DNA of 64,000 nucleotides from Delphinapterus leucas. Its lineage: Eukaryota > Chordata > Mammalia > Artiodactyla > Monodontidae. The notes beneath the pieces were generated by a model. It was not told where the DNA came from, ran no database searches, and saw nothing but the letters and a program-made list of their open reading frames with translations. A program made the position numbers and the translations under genes. Below are positions 1 to 12,375 of this stretch, one piece after another (the first letter of the stretch is position 1; each line of letters begins with the position of its first letter). Location of the stretch: the NCBI RefSeq assembly GCF_002288925.2, contig NW_022098022.1:1889622-1953621 (forward strand), written 5' to 3'.

Positions 1-759
1 CGTAGATTAAATGTTCTTGGCCAGCCGTTATGCTGAGCACATTAAGTGCTTTAGCCCTAGAACACTACTAAATATTATAGACACTCTCTTACCTCCATTT
101 TCATATGAGGGGATGGAGACACACACAAAGAGCTAACAAACGGTGGCAAATCTCAACTATCACGATTATTACCTCCCTAAAGAAACATAGAATTTTTCTA
201 CCACTTTCTTTAAAACAAAAGCATAGTATATTCCCAACAACAAACTAACTATTTCCTCCTGCGTTAAACCTAAGTCTCTCAGGCACACATTCACATTCAT
301 TTTCTGTTACTATTTTCAGTGATATTTTCAGCAGATGGTCATACCTGTGGAAGTTATTTTTATACACTTAAGTTTATATTCACTTATACCTTTCTTCTGA
401 ATCTTTCCCGAACCTACCATATTTCCTTCTTATCCTGAAGTCTATGATAGAATAATTATTAAGGATTTAATGAGAATTGTATATAATGGGCAATCCAATA
501 TTTCTATGTGTGTTATTATTACTGTGGTTATTATTGTGTCCTAGTAGCATTCTTCTGCCTTTGACTATGGTATTAGCTAATGACTCCGAATCCCTTTTTT
601 ATATTCTTTGCACTCCAAGACTATTTAAAAATGTTTCTATTACTTACCCTGTTGCAACCTGCACTGGACTTACTTGTATACTAGTATTTTATTTTCCTAA
701 GACACCTCACTTACTGGATCTCATAGGATCTGCGCTCTGGAGTTCTGGGTTCTCTTATA
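1..759. other. Unique sequence, no gene seen
   Basis: AT-rich sequence without a repeat I recognise. A 145-codon ORF starts at 477 but its last third lies in a MIR SINE and it resembles no known protein, so I do not call it a gene. Confidence 0.5.
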
Positions 760-955
760 GGATGGGACTTCTGGAGTGGGTTCAAAAACAAGCTCTTTCA
801 TTACAGGCCTTGAGGTCTTGGATAAGTAGGCAATTACTTAATGTCCATCTCTTGGTATTCTGTAAAATGAGGTTACTACTAGGACCCACCTCACACAGTC
901 GCGGGGAGGGTTAAATATTCACGGCACTTAAAACAGCATCTGGCACAGAAACAGA
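760..955 (+). repeat. MIR SINE, sense
   Basis: The MIR order is visible: a 'ctggagtgggttcaaa' segment, then 'attacttaatgtccatctc', then 'tctgtaaaatgaggtta', then 'gggttaaat...acttaaaacagcatctggcac'. This is the core and 3' part of an ancient tRNA-derived mammalian SINE. It is diverged and inert. Confidence 0.7.
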
Positions 956-1034
956 ACGGCCACTCCTGCTCTGCTACTACTACTGTACCATTTTCTGTAT
1001 AAGCCATTTTAGCATTGCCCCTTTCTCAAGCCCC

Positions 1035-1385
1035 TGCCTTAGTCAGTTCAGGCGGCTGTAACAAAAATCCCACAGGCTGGGTAGCTTATGAACAATAGGA
1101 ATCTAGCTGACAGTTCTGGGCGCTGGAAGTCCGAGGTTGGGCTGCCAAGCGTGGTCAGGTAAGAGCCCTCTTCCAGGCTGCACACCTCTCACTGTGTCCT
1201 CACATAGCAAAAGGGGCCTGAGAGCTCTGTGGGGCCTCTTGCATGAGAACATTAATCCAGGTCATGAAGGCTTCACTCTCATGACCTAATCAGCTCCCAA
1301 AGGCTCCACCACTTAGTACCATCACCCTGGGCATTAGGATTTCAATACGTGAATTTTGGGAGACACAAACATTACAGCCATAACA
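1035..1385 (-). mobile_element. Solo LTR of the MLT1 (MaLR/ERVL) family
   Basis: Read on the minus strand, the order of blocks fits an MLT1A/B-type LTR: a start near 'tgttatggctgtaatgtttg', 'ttttgggagctgattaggtc', 'catgagagtgaagcc', 'gtgaggacacagtgaga', and an end near 'gcctgaactgactaaggca'. It is about 350 bp, close to full length for this family. No internal retroviral sequence flanks it, so it looks like a solo LTR. I see no clear 5-bp target duplication. The family call is firm, the subfamily is not. Confidence 0.8.
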
Positions 1386-1689
1386 TCTCTTCAATTCTCA
1401 TCTAATCCCTCTGTCTCAATAGATGACCCACGCATCTTCAGTTTTCCAGAAAAAATAGAGGCCAATGGGATAAAACTTTAACTTCTCACCACACTCCCCT
1501 CAAACTAAGGGACCTTATCTCCTCTTTCCTCCATCTTAGAGGAATGCCCTTCTATAACTTCCTTCACCTTTGCTCGTAAATCTTATCTTAAAAGGAAAGA
1601 AATAACAAACAAAAACAACTCTCCTGTAAATTACTGATTTCCTCCTCTTTACAGTCAGGATTCCTGGGTTTTTTGGGGGTTTTGTCACT

Positions 1690-1966
1690 TAAAAAAAAAT
1701 TGTATCAGTGTCAGGTGTAACGCACTGTAGTTCAACAACTGTATACACTACAAAGTCACCACCGCTGTAAGCCCAGTACCACCCACCGCCATACAGCTGA
1801 CCCCTCGCACCAGTTTCAACCAGGCCCTCAGCCTCCTTACCCTCTGGTGACCCTATCTGCTCTGTGAATCTATGAGCTTGCTTTTGTTCAATTTGTTCAT
1901 TTGTGTTACTTACTTTTAGATCCCACATATGAGTGAAACCACACAGTATTCGTCTTTCTCCATCTC
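1690..1966 (-). mobile_element. Old L1 (L1M type) 3' end, antisense
   Basis: The plus strand begins with an A/T-rich tail and continues 'tatcagtgtcaggtgtaa', 'ctctgtgaatctatgagctt', 'ttagatcccacatatgagtg' and 'acagtattcgtctttctcc', which is the reverse complement of a mammalian L1 3' UTR joined to the end of ORF2. On the minus strand the last residues read like the ORF2 C-terminus (EKDEYCVVSLICGI). It is 5'-truncated and diverged. Confidence 0.75.
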
Positions 1967-2169
1967 TACAGTCAGGGGACTTGAAGGGGAATCTGCCCGA
2001 ATACTTTCTCCCCAACATCTTCGCTTCCATTCATCCTTCAGCCACTGGAGTCTGACGTTCCCTGGAAGCACCCTCCTGAAGCTGTCCATGAGCTGTCCAA
2101 TGTCATATTTTCTGGACATTTCCTGTTCTTTATTAGAGCGAACCTCTTGGTATATGCAACATGGCTTGA

Positions 2170-2500
2170 TCACATCCTTCTTTCTGTAATGCTTGATTCC
2201 TGGTTTCCATGACGCCACGGCTGTCCTATCTGTGTTTTCACTTTCCATTTCTTTTACTGGACTCTTTCTCCCCAACTTTAAATACTGATATTTTCAACTT
2301 TCTCTCTTGCTTATTCTCTCTTCAATTGTATACATCCTCATGATGGTTTCAATTTATCTACAAGCTAACATTACAGATCTCTTTTCTAATTGTGGACCAC
2401 ATACTTAAAAACACACTGGACATCTCCACAGAGTCTTATGAAATCCACCTTCTAATCTCTCTCAGGCCCACTTTTGGTTCATCATCCCTACTATAGGAGG
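2170..2500 (+). repeat. Probable L2 LINE fragment
   Basis: Pyrimidine-rich sequence with L2-like steps, including 'tcatgatggtttcaattta', 'acagatctctttt' and 'actggacatctccac', in the order seen in the L2 body. Diverged; the start is uncertain and could lie near 1995. Confidence 0.45.
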
Positions 2501-2507
2501 GAGAATA

Positions 2508-2745
2508 ATACAGTGAAAGGAGCAAAGGACTGGGATCCAGGCTGACTACGATTCAAAACCATATGCCATCTATGCTGGTATACAATCTCGATGGAGACCC
2601 CTATCCTCTCCGGGCCTCGGTTTTGTCTGATTACTGTAATTGGACATAATGACACCAAAACCATAGGATGCTCGTGAGAATTTAACGAGTTAATGTTTGG
2701 AAGGGACCTAAAACAGTGTTCAGAACTTAGTAAGCAATCAGTAAG
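2508..2745 (+). repeat. MIR SINE, sense, near full length
   Basis: Shows 'aataatacagtgaaaggagc', 'actgggatccaggctgacta', 'ctctccgggcctcggttt', 'gctcgtgagaatttaacgag' and 'aaacagtgttcagaacttag' in MIR order, from the tRNA-like head to the 3' end. Confidence 0.75.
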
Positions 2746-2859
2746 TATGTCTTCCTCTCACGTAGAATAGGCTGTTACAGATCGTCGTGTGGACTGAAAC
2801 GGTGGCTCCTCATCGGACGCTCTGGCTCTACTCTCGCCTCCCTTAAACCCCATCTTCAC

Positions 2860-3430
2860 ACTGTACCGAGTCAGAGTTCTAAACCCAAATTTGATCAGCT
2901 CGCTTGCCTACATGAACGTTTCCGTCAACTCCACAGTGCCTAAAGCATGAGGTCGATTATCCGAAGCTTCCAGCGCGGGCCCTCGTGACTCCTTCACCAG
3001 CACCTTTTCCTGCTAGACCACTGCACTCCCTGGTCCCTTAAGTCACCTGCTGGTTGCTGAAAGCCCCGTGTTCCCTCAGGCTGCTGTTTTCTGCCACCTC
3101 TTCTTCGTCCTTCACTTCCCTCTGGTCGACCTGGTAAATTTCTAGTAATTTTTTTGTTAAGATTCATCTCACGTGCATTAAGATTATCAGGACATTAAGA
3201 TTCATCTCAAATGTCCTCTCTGACATTTGTCTTGAGATGGTAGGATTAGTCCTCCACTCCCATCCTACGTTACGAACCACCTCGGGCTGAGTTCTTCTTT
3301 CACTGGATTGACATCATTCTTCTACCATCTCAGCTCTCTTTCTCAGAGCTTTATCTTATCACACCTGTAGTCTCATCTTTGATAGAAAGTAGACACTCCC
3401 TAATCATTTGCTGAATTACTGAAAGAGTAA
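2860..3430 (+). repeat. Probable L2 LINE fragment, sense
   Basis: C/T-rich, gene-poor sequence with L2-like pieces ('ccaaatttgatcagctcgc', 'tgcactccctggtccctta', 'gtagacactccctaatcatt', 'tgctgaattactgaaa'). It is interrupted near 3140-3240 by AT-rich sequence with a local duplication and hairpin. The call is moderate. Confidence 0.45.
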
Positions 3431-3514
3431 ATGGTTCTATTCAGCCCATCATACATTCACGACACACTTACCTTTGTAACCCCTGCATCACTTAACACTT
3501 GTAAGTATCTCAAA

Positions 3515-3712
3515 ATACTGGCTAACGCTTACTGATTTCTCATTGTGTACTAGGAATAGGTTTAAGCATCTTACTGCATTCATTTACTTTGCTCAATAAC
3601 CTTCTAAGTGCGGTTCCAACTTAGAGAAGCTGATACGTTTTCTTAGATGGAATAGCTTAGATTAGAAGCAGTCAGTTAACTCCAGAGCCTGGACTTTTAA
3701 CCACTGTTCAGT
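3515..3712 (-). repeat. MIR SINE, antisense
   Basis: Antisense MIR order: 'cattgtgtactagg', 'catcttactgcattcattta', 'aacttagagaagctgatac', then 'cagagcctggacttttaacc'. Confidence 0.6.
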
Positions 3713-6395
3713 ATTTTGATGACTGTAGGAAGTATACAGTTTTTCAAAAAAAAAAACCAATTGTTTTAAAAGCTATGAGTATATATGCGTCATGATTTAC
3801 CACAGAAATATTTTTTAAAAGAAAACATGTTCTTAGCTTCTAAGAAATTTTTTTCAGTTCCAAATTGAATAATTCAGGTTATCTCACCAACTTTAAATCC
3901 TTCCTTTTATATAGAGCCTCCAAGGAGTCAAATAGTTGGGAATATATTAACTGCAGGATTTAAATTACACGGCGTAGTTTAACACAAAGAAATTAATTGA
4001 AAAAGTTTTAAGAAAATCATGTTCTTCTCCAATAAATGTTGCTACCTGGGGGCAAAGAATAGCTAGAGGGTTTATTATACTTTTTTTCCTAAACTAATCT
4101 GGGATTTGCTGTAAATAATATATGCACCTACCATGCTACCCTTTCATTTTTTAAATTCTATAGAAATAGAATTTTTTAATTCCATACAAATATAATGAGA
4201 CTTCTGATTAAATTTCTCTGGAATAATACTCTCTCATGTTACCTTTAAAAAGACTTCCTCTTTTTTAAACCCTATAGGGGAATATATTTTCTTGATGCAA
4301 ATTTATACGATATAGCAAGACCTTATTATAGTGAACTTAATCTTCTGTCACTTGTGAATAGCATTTATGTTGAAATAAATGGTATTTCAACACAGCTGTA
4401 AGTTTATTCTACAAGTCTCCAGAGAGAATTTTCTATATTAAGTATATTCCAAAAAGAAAACAAAACAAACGAAAAACGCTGTCCTCATTTACGACAAAGT
4501 AAAATTTTTAAAATGCAACTCCATTCAATTAACAAAAGGAAAATAATCAAAATATCATACACAATATCTTACAGATATTTTCATAAGGAAAACAATTCCA
4601 TGTACTTCTAACACTGCTGATAATGAATATCTCTTTCAGTATCTACATTTCTCTGTGGACATTTGGAAAACAATAAATTCTGAGCTTTTGATCGGCTGGT
4701 TTTTCTTCTAAATCTTCTCGCTGTCAAGGCTGATAATATAAGGTGTGATAAATCTAAAATTTAACTCAGAAGTATCTTAATTCTGTCAACATTGTAGGAA
4801 AAGAAATGCTTCCGTCCTACACAATTTAAGAAACAATTCCTCATTCTAAACCATCATTTAAAATTGTTCATGTTTCCATTCATTTGCTTACTAAGCTTCC
4901 CAGAGGAAATATATTTGCTATGAACCTACTGGTGAAGAGCCTACAAACTGAATTTTTTTTTAGAACTCAGGTAATCGACTTATTATTTAAAACAATGCTG
5001 CTCCCAGGACTGAGTCGGTGCATCATGACAGCAGTAAGCAATTCACTGGTTAGTCCATCGTAAGAAATGATTTTAAAGCACTACCTAAAGTCATACGTTT
5101 ACAGCACGATACACAACTTAAATACTACTAAATACCTTTTGTGAGCCAAGAACTCTGACAAGGGCTGGGATAGAGAACCACGGGAAATTACATTTTAGAG
5201 GGAGAAGAAAGTCCCCTTTCAGTCATTCTCTCGTTTGAATCTAGACAAAGAAATCTAATAAAGAATGTAATTATAACATAAGTGCCTCGATTCAGATAGG
5301 TTAATGGATCCACTGGCTATCAAAACAAAGGGTGGTATATCATTAGGAGCAGAATCAATCCAGTAAATGCCTGTTTGGATCCTTCTCAGGATCCAGGACT
5401 CACACGTCTGCACTTGCTACAATTTGCTAAAGCAAGTTTGCTATCGCCGTGTTAGTGGCCAATAGCACAAGTGCCCATTATTCAGTACCTTTAAACAAAA
5501 AGTCTGACATCTGTGTTAGACCTTCTACAGTAGTGAATGCTTTATTAATAACTGCAGCCATGTACCTTACACCAAGAGGAGTAATAATTCAGATAAACTT
5601 AATCATCTTTGCAACAATGTCTAAACATGAACAAGTCGCCAGTTAAGGTAAGTTGGGATTTACACAACGTCTTCTTTTCTTGACTGAAACTTTCCCTGAG
5701 CTGCTAAGGCAGTGGCCCTGGGGTGTGCAGATATAAGCCACCTGGCGGTAACCGTCTCTCCACCTGCCACCAAAGAGCCATGTGTCCAACGCAGTGGACT
5801 GCACCCTGGCCCTGCTAGTGTTAACTATCGAAGCAGAGCCTCTGTCTGTTCAGCTCAAGTATCACCCTCAACTATCAACTAAACATGGAAGAAGGCCACT
5901 TCCACCTGAGGCTCCCTCGTTTCTTCTTAGTTAGGATGAGGGGCCTATGGATGCCAATGGTTGGGCACGGCCTCTGTGCCAGTCTGCACGCAACGTGCTA
6001 CGGGAGAAGGATAGATGCGCACGCTACCTTCCAGCCTTCGGGAGCTTGTGAGCTTCACCCATGGGCTTGTACGTTCAGCAGCAGAAATGCTCCTTCCATA
6101 GTCTGAGGTAAGTTTACCAATCAATCTCTTATTTAATGTGCGTGCCAGATCAAGTGAGCAAACAAAAAGGAGCAGCAAGTCCTCGGTGAGAGTGGTATTT
6201 CCAGATGAGTATTTACTTGTATCAACAGAGAATGCTGAAAGTTTCTATTTATCACATTTATCCAATGTGGCAGCAGAAGAGGGCTCTTTGATGTGGGATT
6301 CTGAAAAGCTGAGATCTGTGCTTACCGTTTTCCTTCTATTTTCAATGTTAGGGCCAGTGTAATTTCTGGTCAAATGTGATTTAAGTCATTTTACT
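3713..6395. other. Unique AT-rich sequence; possible exon-like signals near 5.65-6.1 kb
   Basis: No repeat family recognised over most of this stretch. Between 5700 and 6110 the GC content rises. Two strong splice-donor matches occur on the plus strand (AAG|GTAAGT at 5648 and GAG|GTAAGT at 6107), and a pyrimidine tract ending in TTAG lies at 5912-5930. ORFs here are short and carry no known domain. See the findings for the possible non-coding exon. Confidence 0.35.
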
Positions 6396-6765
6396 CTCCC
6401 TTTTAAAACTCTCCAATGGCTTCCGATCTCACTCAGACCCTACATGGCCTGACCCCCATTCCATATTGGACCCTAACCACACTGGTCTCACCAAGGCTGT
6501 TACCGCTACCTAGAAAGCTCTTCCCATAGACGTCCAGGTGGCTCAGTCCCTCATTTTCTTCCAGTATTATTCAAATGCTTCCAATTCCTTTTTCCTGCTT
6601 AATACTTCTCACCACTTAATATAACACCCATTTTATTTCTTTTCTATTTTCTCCTCCTCTACAGAATACAAGCCCCATGCAAGCAGAGATTTGTCTCTTG
6701 TCCACCGATGCAGCCAAGTACATGGAAAGTATTAGAGTATTTGTGCAATGAATGAATACATAATT
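6396..6765 (+). repeat. L2 LINE 3' end, sense
   Basis: Clear L2 order: 'ctccaatggcttccgatctc', 'accctacatggcctgacccc', 'cacactggtctcaccaagg', 'gctcttcccatagacgtcca', 'cagagatttgtctc', and a terminal 'gtgcaatgaatgaata'. It includes the L2 3' end with its GAAT-type tail. Confidence 0.85.
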
Positions 6766-6939
6766 TAACTTACTACAGAATAATTCACTCTTGGCTAGCC
6801 CTCAGTCTGCACCTGCCACTGACACTACCTCTGTCTTCCTTAGTATGAGGATTCTCTTCATGGCTTCAACTTGGGTGCTTTCCTTCCAGGAAATGCATCT
6901 ATATTCCAGGAATGAATACAACCATGGACTGGAACAGAA

Positions 6940-7735
6940 GCAAGGAAACCATGGACAAGACTTGCAATAACCTGCTAGAGAGATGGTAGACGCTTAACAC
7001 ATGTGCTGTAGCAATGGACACGGTAAGTACTGGTGAGACTCTGGGTGAATGTTCAGTATACAGCAAAAGAATATTGTGGTGGATCATAACGGGAGTGTGA
7101 AGAAAGAGGGAAATTGAGGCTGATTCCAAGACCACTGGCTGAGGAAATGGAAGAATGAAGCTGTAACTTACTGAGGACTCTTAGGGAGCAAGTTGTGACC
7201 ACAAAGTTGCATATTTTAGACGTGTAAGTGTGAGCTGTCTGTGAGGATATGAAAGTCTAGGATTAAGGCGAGAGGCCTGAGTTGGGGATACACATTTGGA
7301 AGCATAAACGTATTGACAGCATTTAAAATCAAGAGACTAGAGTGATGTAACAGGAAAGAGAAGCCCAAACAGAGCCTGGGCACGTCACTATTTAGGGGAC
7401 AGGAAGCTGAGAGAAACCAGCAAAGCATTCTGAAATGGAGCAGCTACTGTAGTTCCAACTTTGTGACCTGGAAGCCAAATGAAAATGTCTCAAGAAGCAG
7501 GGGAGTGAACAGCTCTGTCAAAGCTGCTGTCTCAAATTAAAATGACTGAACAATAGGGATGTCAGCGATGATCTTGAACAAGCATTTACATCAGGTGATG
7601 GGGGCAATAAAAAACAAAAAAGGATTGCAGTGGGCTCAAGAGAGAAGGAAAGGAGAAGAAATGGAAACCTCTCTCACGGACAACTCTTGAAGTCTGACAG
7701 TAAAGAAAGAGAGCGAAGTGTGCCTGGATGTAGAA
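6940..7735 (-). repeat. L2 LINE segment, antisense
   Basis: The plus strand reads as the complement of the L2 body: 'tgtctgtgaggatatgaaag', 'acctggaagccaaatgaaaa', 'agggagtg'-like 'ggggagtgaacagctctgtc', 'ttgcagtgggctcaagagag', 'cacggacaactcttgaagtc'. It lies tail-side towards the sense L2 at 6396-6765, so two L2 copies meet in opposite orientation. Diverged and without an open frame. Confidence 0.7.
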
Positions 7736-9821
7736 GTAAGGATAACAGAAGCTTTAACGTTTTTCCTTTGCTTTTTTAAGGTGGAAAAAATAACAAATTT
7801 ATAATCTGATGGAAAGATCCAGTCGAGTGGGAACTACAAATATATTCATAGAAGCATATGATAAAAAAATGTCAGAAATAGAGCAAATATAAGTGAATGC
7901 ATAATAACAGATTACTGCTTAAGTCAAATACAGTGAGCCCAGATAATGGAAATCTGTGAAGCTATCTAACATGGTGTAGTAACAGAACATGTGCTGACTT
8001 GGAAATATATTGGTAAATAAACAAAAGCAGGTTATAAATAACATGCATAGCATAGGGCCTATGATATCCAAAGCACGAAGCCTTTATTTGATGTTTAAAA
8101 TGTGTACGTGTGTTTGATGAACCAAAAATAGCATAAAAGATGTATATTAAAGAGTGTCGTATGCATGGTGGGATTATAGGTAAGTTTTCTTCTCTATTTT
8201 TTATTGTTTACCTATTATTTTCAAAACTTCTGTAGTAATCGCACAACATGTAACATTTAGAAAATGCTTAAATTGATACATCTGTGTGTGCATGTGTCTG
8301 TGTATAATTTTTGTTGATTTTTTCCCCTGCACACTACACTCCAACTTGTTGCTTTAATCAGATTGAGCTAGTATTTTTGAGAAAAATCAAATGATGCATA
8401 TACTCCTTTCTCTATTATTTATGTATACAGTACGATATACACAAAAATTGTTAGTCATGCCATGGTATCACCTTAAAATGCTTTCAAAGAGCTTTCCAGT
8501 ATAATCTAGCAATGATACTAATTTTTATTTTTAACCACCACTTGATCGAGGACTCTTGGGGAACTGCCAAAATTAAATTTTAAAAATTAATGGTATATTT
8601 CCAGGTTCTTTCAGCATCATAATTTTGAAATCTTTTATGCCACAGCATCACCATTTACTTGCTCAGAGGCTCTATCAAGCAGTAGTCATGAGCTATGGAG
8701 CAGCAGTCAGACAGCCATTCACAAACATTCATGCAAACCACGCATACTTCTCCTACTTTAATAAGGAAGCGAAATATTGGGATGATTTGGGTAAGAAAAC
8801 ATGGGTTTTCAGGGTATGATCTGAATCATATTTTTTATAATAAAGGAAAACAATTATGTGAAGATTTATTTTGCCATATTTTCAACTGGGGTTTCACACG
8901 GCTCAGAAAACTCCCACACAAGATACTTCCTGCCAAAGATAAATGAGTGCTTTATGACCTGTATGTGAACCCCAATATTGGACGTACGTTCAGAAAAGAT
9001 GGTGCTAGTATTTTTATCCCTAACATTTTACTTAAAATTGAAAGAAACTTCCATTCCAAGTGGAATGTGTAATTGAAAATCCTAGGCAACACCACACTTG
9101 TCTGATTCTGAGATAACTAAACTCTATACTTGCACATTATATCTACACGCATATTTAATTGCACAGACCCCACTGGCATTAGAGAACTAAATACAACTTT
9201 TATACTTTCATTTGAAAGAGGGATTTTTAAAGCTGAAGCAAGTAAAACTCAAGACGATTTGGAAAATGTTCAAAGTTATACAGCTTTTTACTATCCATGT
9301 ATGGTCCAAAACCCAAGTCTCCTGATGCAGAGTCTTGCGATTTTCACTTGTTTTTAACTGCCTGAGCTAAATGTAGAATTTATCTTATTTACTGCAAAGG
9401 AAGAACACGAGTATCCACTGAAATATGAGCATGTACGTGACTCTGGTCTCATCTTATGGCTTATTCTAGGTTGCCTGATCTCTGTTAACAACAAAAGAAT
9501 AAGACCGTAGAATGGAACCTCTATGAATTACTGATTTCTTGACCTTCACTGAAAAATGCTATCGATAAAAACACAATACACGACATTTTCGACCAAAAAT
9601 CCTAGATCTGTTTTTCAGATCAATCATCAAGAATATAGGCACTCGAGTCACATAACTAACAATTTTAGACAATGTGTATTTAAAGATATTTTAATGACCT
9701 TCATTTGAACAATCTGTAAGCTACAGACATGCAGTATCTTAAAATGTGATCCATTCACTCCGATACCAATTATCCAGGTAAATGAGGACATGCAGACAGC
9801 GTTTCCAGTTTAAAACCCTCT
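7736..9821. other. Unique sequence, no gene seen
   Basis: AT-rich, with no repeat I can name and no convincing ORF; the longest (8695-8946 and 9130-9357) have no recognisable motif. Confidence 0.5.
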
Positions 9822-10265
9822 AATCTATATTCCACACAGTCACTCGAGTGATCTTCCTAGAAAAGCAGATCTAAGTATTTCACTCTTCTCTTTATAACGT
9901 TCTGGGGTTGTCCGATTACCCGTTGGATAGAATCTACAATCATTAGCATGAAATGCCAGGCTCTTCCTGACCCTGCTCTTCACCTGCACTGCCGGACACA
10001 GCTTTATCCCACCCTGTCCTCCTTCCCTTGAATGCCCCATACAATTCAGCAGCACTGCATTTCTGGAAGACCTGTCAGGTGTTTTCCCACAGTAGTCTGT
10101 GGTGATTACAGCCATACCACAAAATTATCGTGTTCTGGTTACTCCCTTGCCTCTGACACTAGACTCCGGGTTCCCTATTGGCAAGGACCAAGTGGCATTT
10201 GTCTACGTATCTCCAGGGCTTTGCACAGTAATTGGAACTCAGGAATATATACTGAAAAAGTAAAA
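9822..10265 (+). repeat. L2 LINE 3' part, sense
   Basis: L2 order is visible: 'gagtgatcttcctagaaaag', 'agatctaagtatttcactc', 'ggataga', 'ccaggctcttcctgaccctg', 'cctccttcccttgaatgccc', 'ttgcacagtaattggaactc', then an A-rich tail at about 10256-10276. Confidence 0.75.
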
Positions 10266-10779
10266 TAAAATAAAAGTAAATTGGGACTAGAAAAAATTTC
10301 ACTGATTCATTTGAATATCTCATTTTGTCAAGTAGATTTGTGTGGGGAACACAAATTCCCAGTCCCTTGGCATGTTAAAGCATGTCCACACTTGCAACTC
10401 CATTTAAACAAGGAACTAGATAAGATACAGACCGCAGTTTCCTGTTCCAAGTTTCATTATAAGAAAGAACCCTCATCGATGTTTCCTGCTAAAATGCAAA
10501 TCTCCCCCATCCCATCCCAAGATTACAATGCAGTCACTCTGTGGTGTAAGAGTCATGAAGAAAAAAGAAAGAAATAAATAAAACATATAAAGAGATCTCT
10601 TATCATGTTTTCTGTGATATCCTATATTCTGGCAATTCAAATATTTCCCTGCCAGGCACCTAGGTGTTAGATAGATGAAGATTTACTGTTGTTTTATGCA
10701 TTTAAAAGCCATTTAGTCAAACTACGCTCGTCAGTGCAGTTAAATGCTGTCTGCCAACACGCAGGAAAGAGTCAGCAAT
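10266..10779. other. No feature recognised
   Basis: An ORF at 10281-10577 has no known domain and no codon bias visible by eye. No repeat is identified. Confidence 0.4.
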
Positions 10780-12010
10780 TTTCTTTTTTTTTTCTTCCCA
10801 GCATTGCTAGACGGCTTTGATACTTTCTTCATGCCATCATCTACCAATGTCATTCACCAGTTAAAGTGATCAAAGGAAGCCGTGCATACGAAGAGAACCA
10901 CTGTCAGCTGATCCACGTTCACATTGCGTCAATGAGCATGTGCTACCGGTGTTTGGCTAATTGTCCTGTTTCTTTCAGAAATGCAGAATGAACAACTGTG
11001 CAGGAGGAGCTGAATAAACATATATTACTCCACTAGCATCTTTTTCCTTCCTTCTTTCAATTTTGTTAATATATATTTGTGATTGCAAATTACTCAAGCC
11101 GTTCAGGTTATGAAACAGTGGGTCCAGCTGACTTAAAAATATAGAACTATACCACGCAGACTCTTCGAGGAAGCTCTTTAAAAGCTTCTATTATCTGCCG
11201 AAGAACTAATGCACTCCCTTAATTGTGCCTGTTGGGTGATCCAGCACAAGCGCTGAGGAATTCAGGCCACAGAAAAATGCAAGGCGGCAAAAAGGACATT
11301 CGCTCAGCAAGAAAGGTTGCAGAAGCCCTATGACAAATGAGACAAAGCAAGTCACGTAATAATAGAAGAGCTTTTTGAACATTTTCAGTAATTTGGTTAT
11401 CACTAATTCTAGAGTGCATTAGCAGAAGATTCTTAATCAGACCCTACTTCTCCATTACAGAGACTAATTACAGCGTGTCTTTTATTGGTAGATTTATTTT
11501 TCCTCCATAAAAAAAGCTTAGCAAATATAAACTAATTTGTCTGAATTTCCCTTAGCCCAGACCTCTGTTTTCTGAGCGACCTGATGCTGTCACATCACAG
11601 ACTGCACACACAGAGGGCACTGTTCACTAAATAATCTCCGTTCTGTTGGCAACCGATTAAACCAAATCCACATTAATGTGAGATCAACTCCCATCCCTCA
11701 AATGTAGTGTCTGTTGTAAAATCTTGTTTTCACAAGTCTGGTTGAATTCTGCTATCTTAATTCCATTTCTTTTTGAAAAATTACTTTCAATCTGAGTGAT
11801 TTATTTTCCTCTTGCTGAATCTATCTGTTGTTCGGCCAGTGATCTGCTTAAAAAGGCTTCGAACTTGCCAGGCTGCCTGCGAGAAGGGGTGTTCGTCTCA
11901 TGCCTGGGTGACTAGGATCACACTTAACCCAATGTAATACATTTGTGAGACGTGTTCTTCATAAGAGGCAGAGTAACCCCTGCCTTGCAGGTATGATCTT
12001 GAAGACATAA
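10780..12010. other. Repeat-free block, candidate conserved non-coding element
   Basis: High-complexity sequence with no recognisable repeat in a window where repeats are otherwise dense. It contains homeodomain-type TAATTA cores (for example 'gactaattacagc' near 11463) and no long ORF. Conservation cannot be measured here, so this is a candidate only. Confidence 0.3.
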
Positions 12011-12269
12011 CTTGTAGAGAAAGAAAAAAAAAATAGGAAGATGCTTGAGTTCTGTTTTATTAACAGTCAGTTTCACTCGCTTTTTTTCAATAAAGCAGTA
12101 TTAATGGGTTTCCAGTTGTATATGAGTCACTAATGGAAGAACCATGCTGAAGTCCAGAACCAGTTAAAATGAGAACAAAGAGCTGTGGGTATAACAGCCT
12201 ATTAAGCAAACTAGGCAATGAAGGTTGAAAGTATCTGCATTACTTCACCCATGGTTACTGCAAAATTCA

Positions 12270-12375
12270 AGTAAGATTTTTCTCAATAAATATTTAGCAA
12301 ACATATCATATGTATTATGTGCTGAAGACACAGTGACAAACAAGACAGTCTTGGATCCAAGATTTTTGTAGCCAA
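12270..12375 (-). repeat. L2 3' end, antisense
   Basis: 'ctcaataaatatttagcaaa', 'tattatgtgctgaagacaca', 'gtgacaaacaagacagtctt' is the usual reverse complement of the L2 3' terminus. Confidence 0.65.

Noticed and set aside
477..914. 145-codon ORF with a hydrophobic N-terminus, like a signal peptide
   Set aside because: Its last third is MIR SINE sequence, it has no domain, and T-rich DNA gives Leu/Phe-rich ORFs by chance.
1689..2275. Overlapping minus-strand ORFs of 113 and 119 codons
   Set aside because: They combine the L1M 3' end with neighbouring old-repeat sequence; only the last few residues of the second match L1 ORF2.
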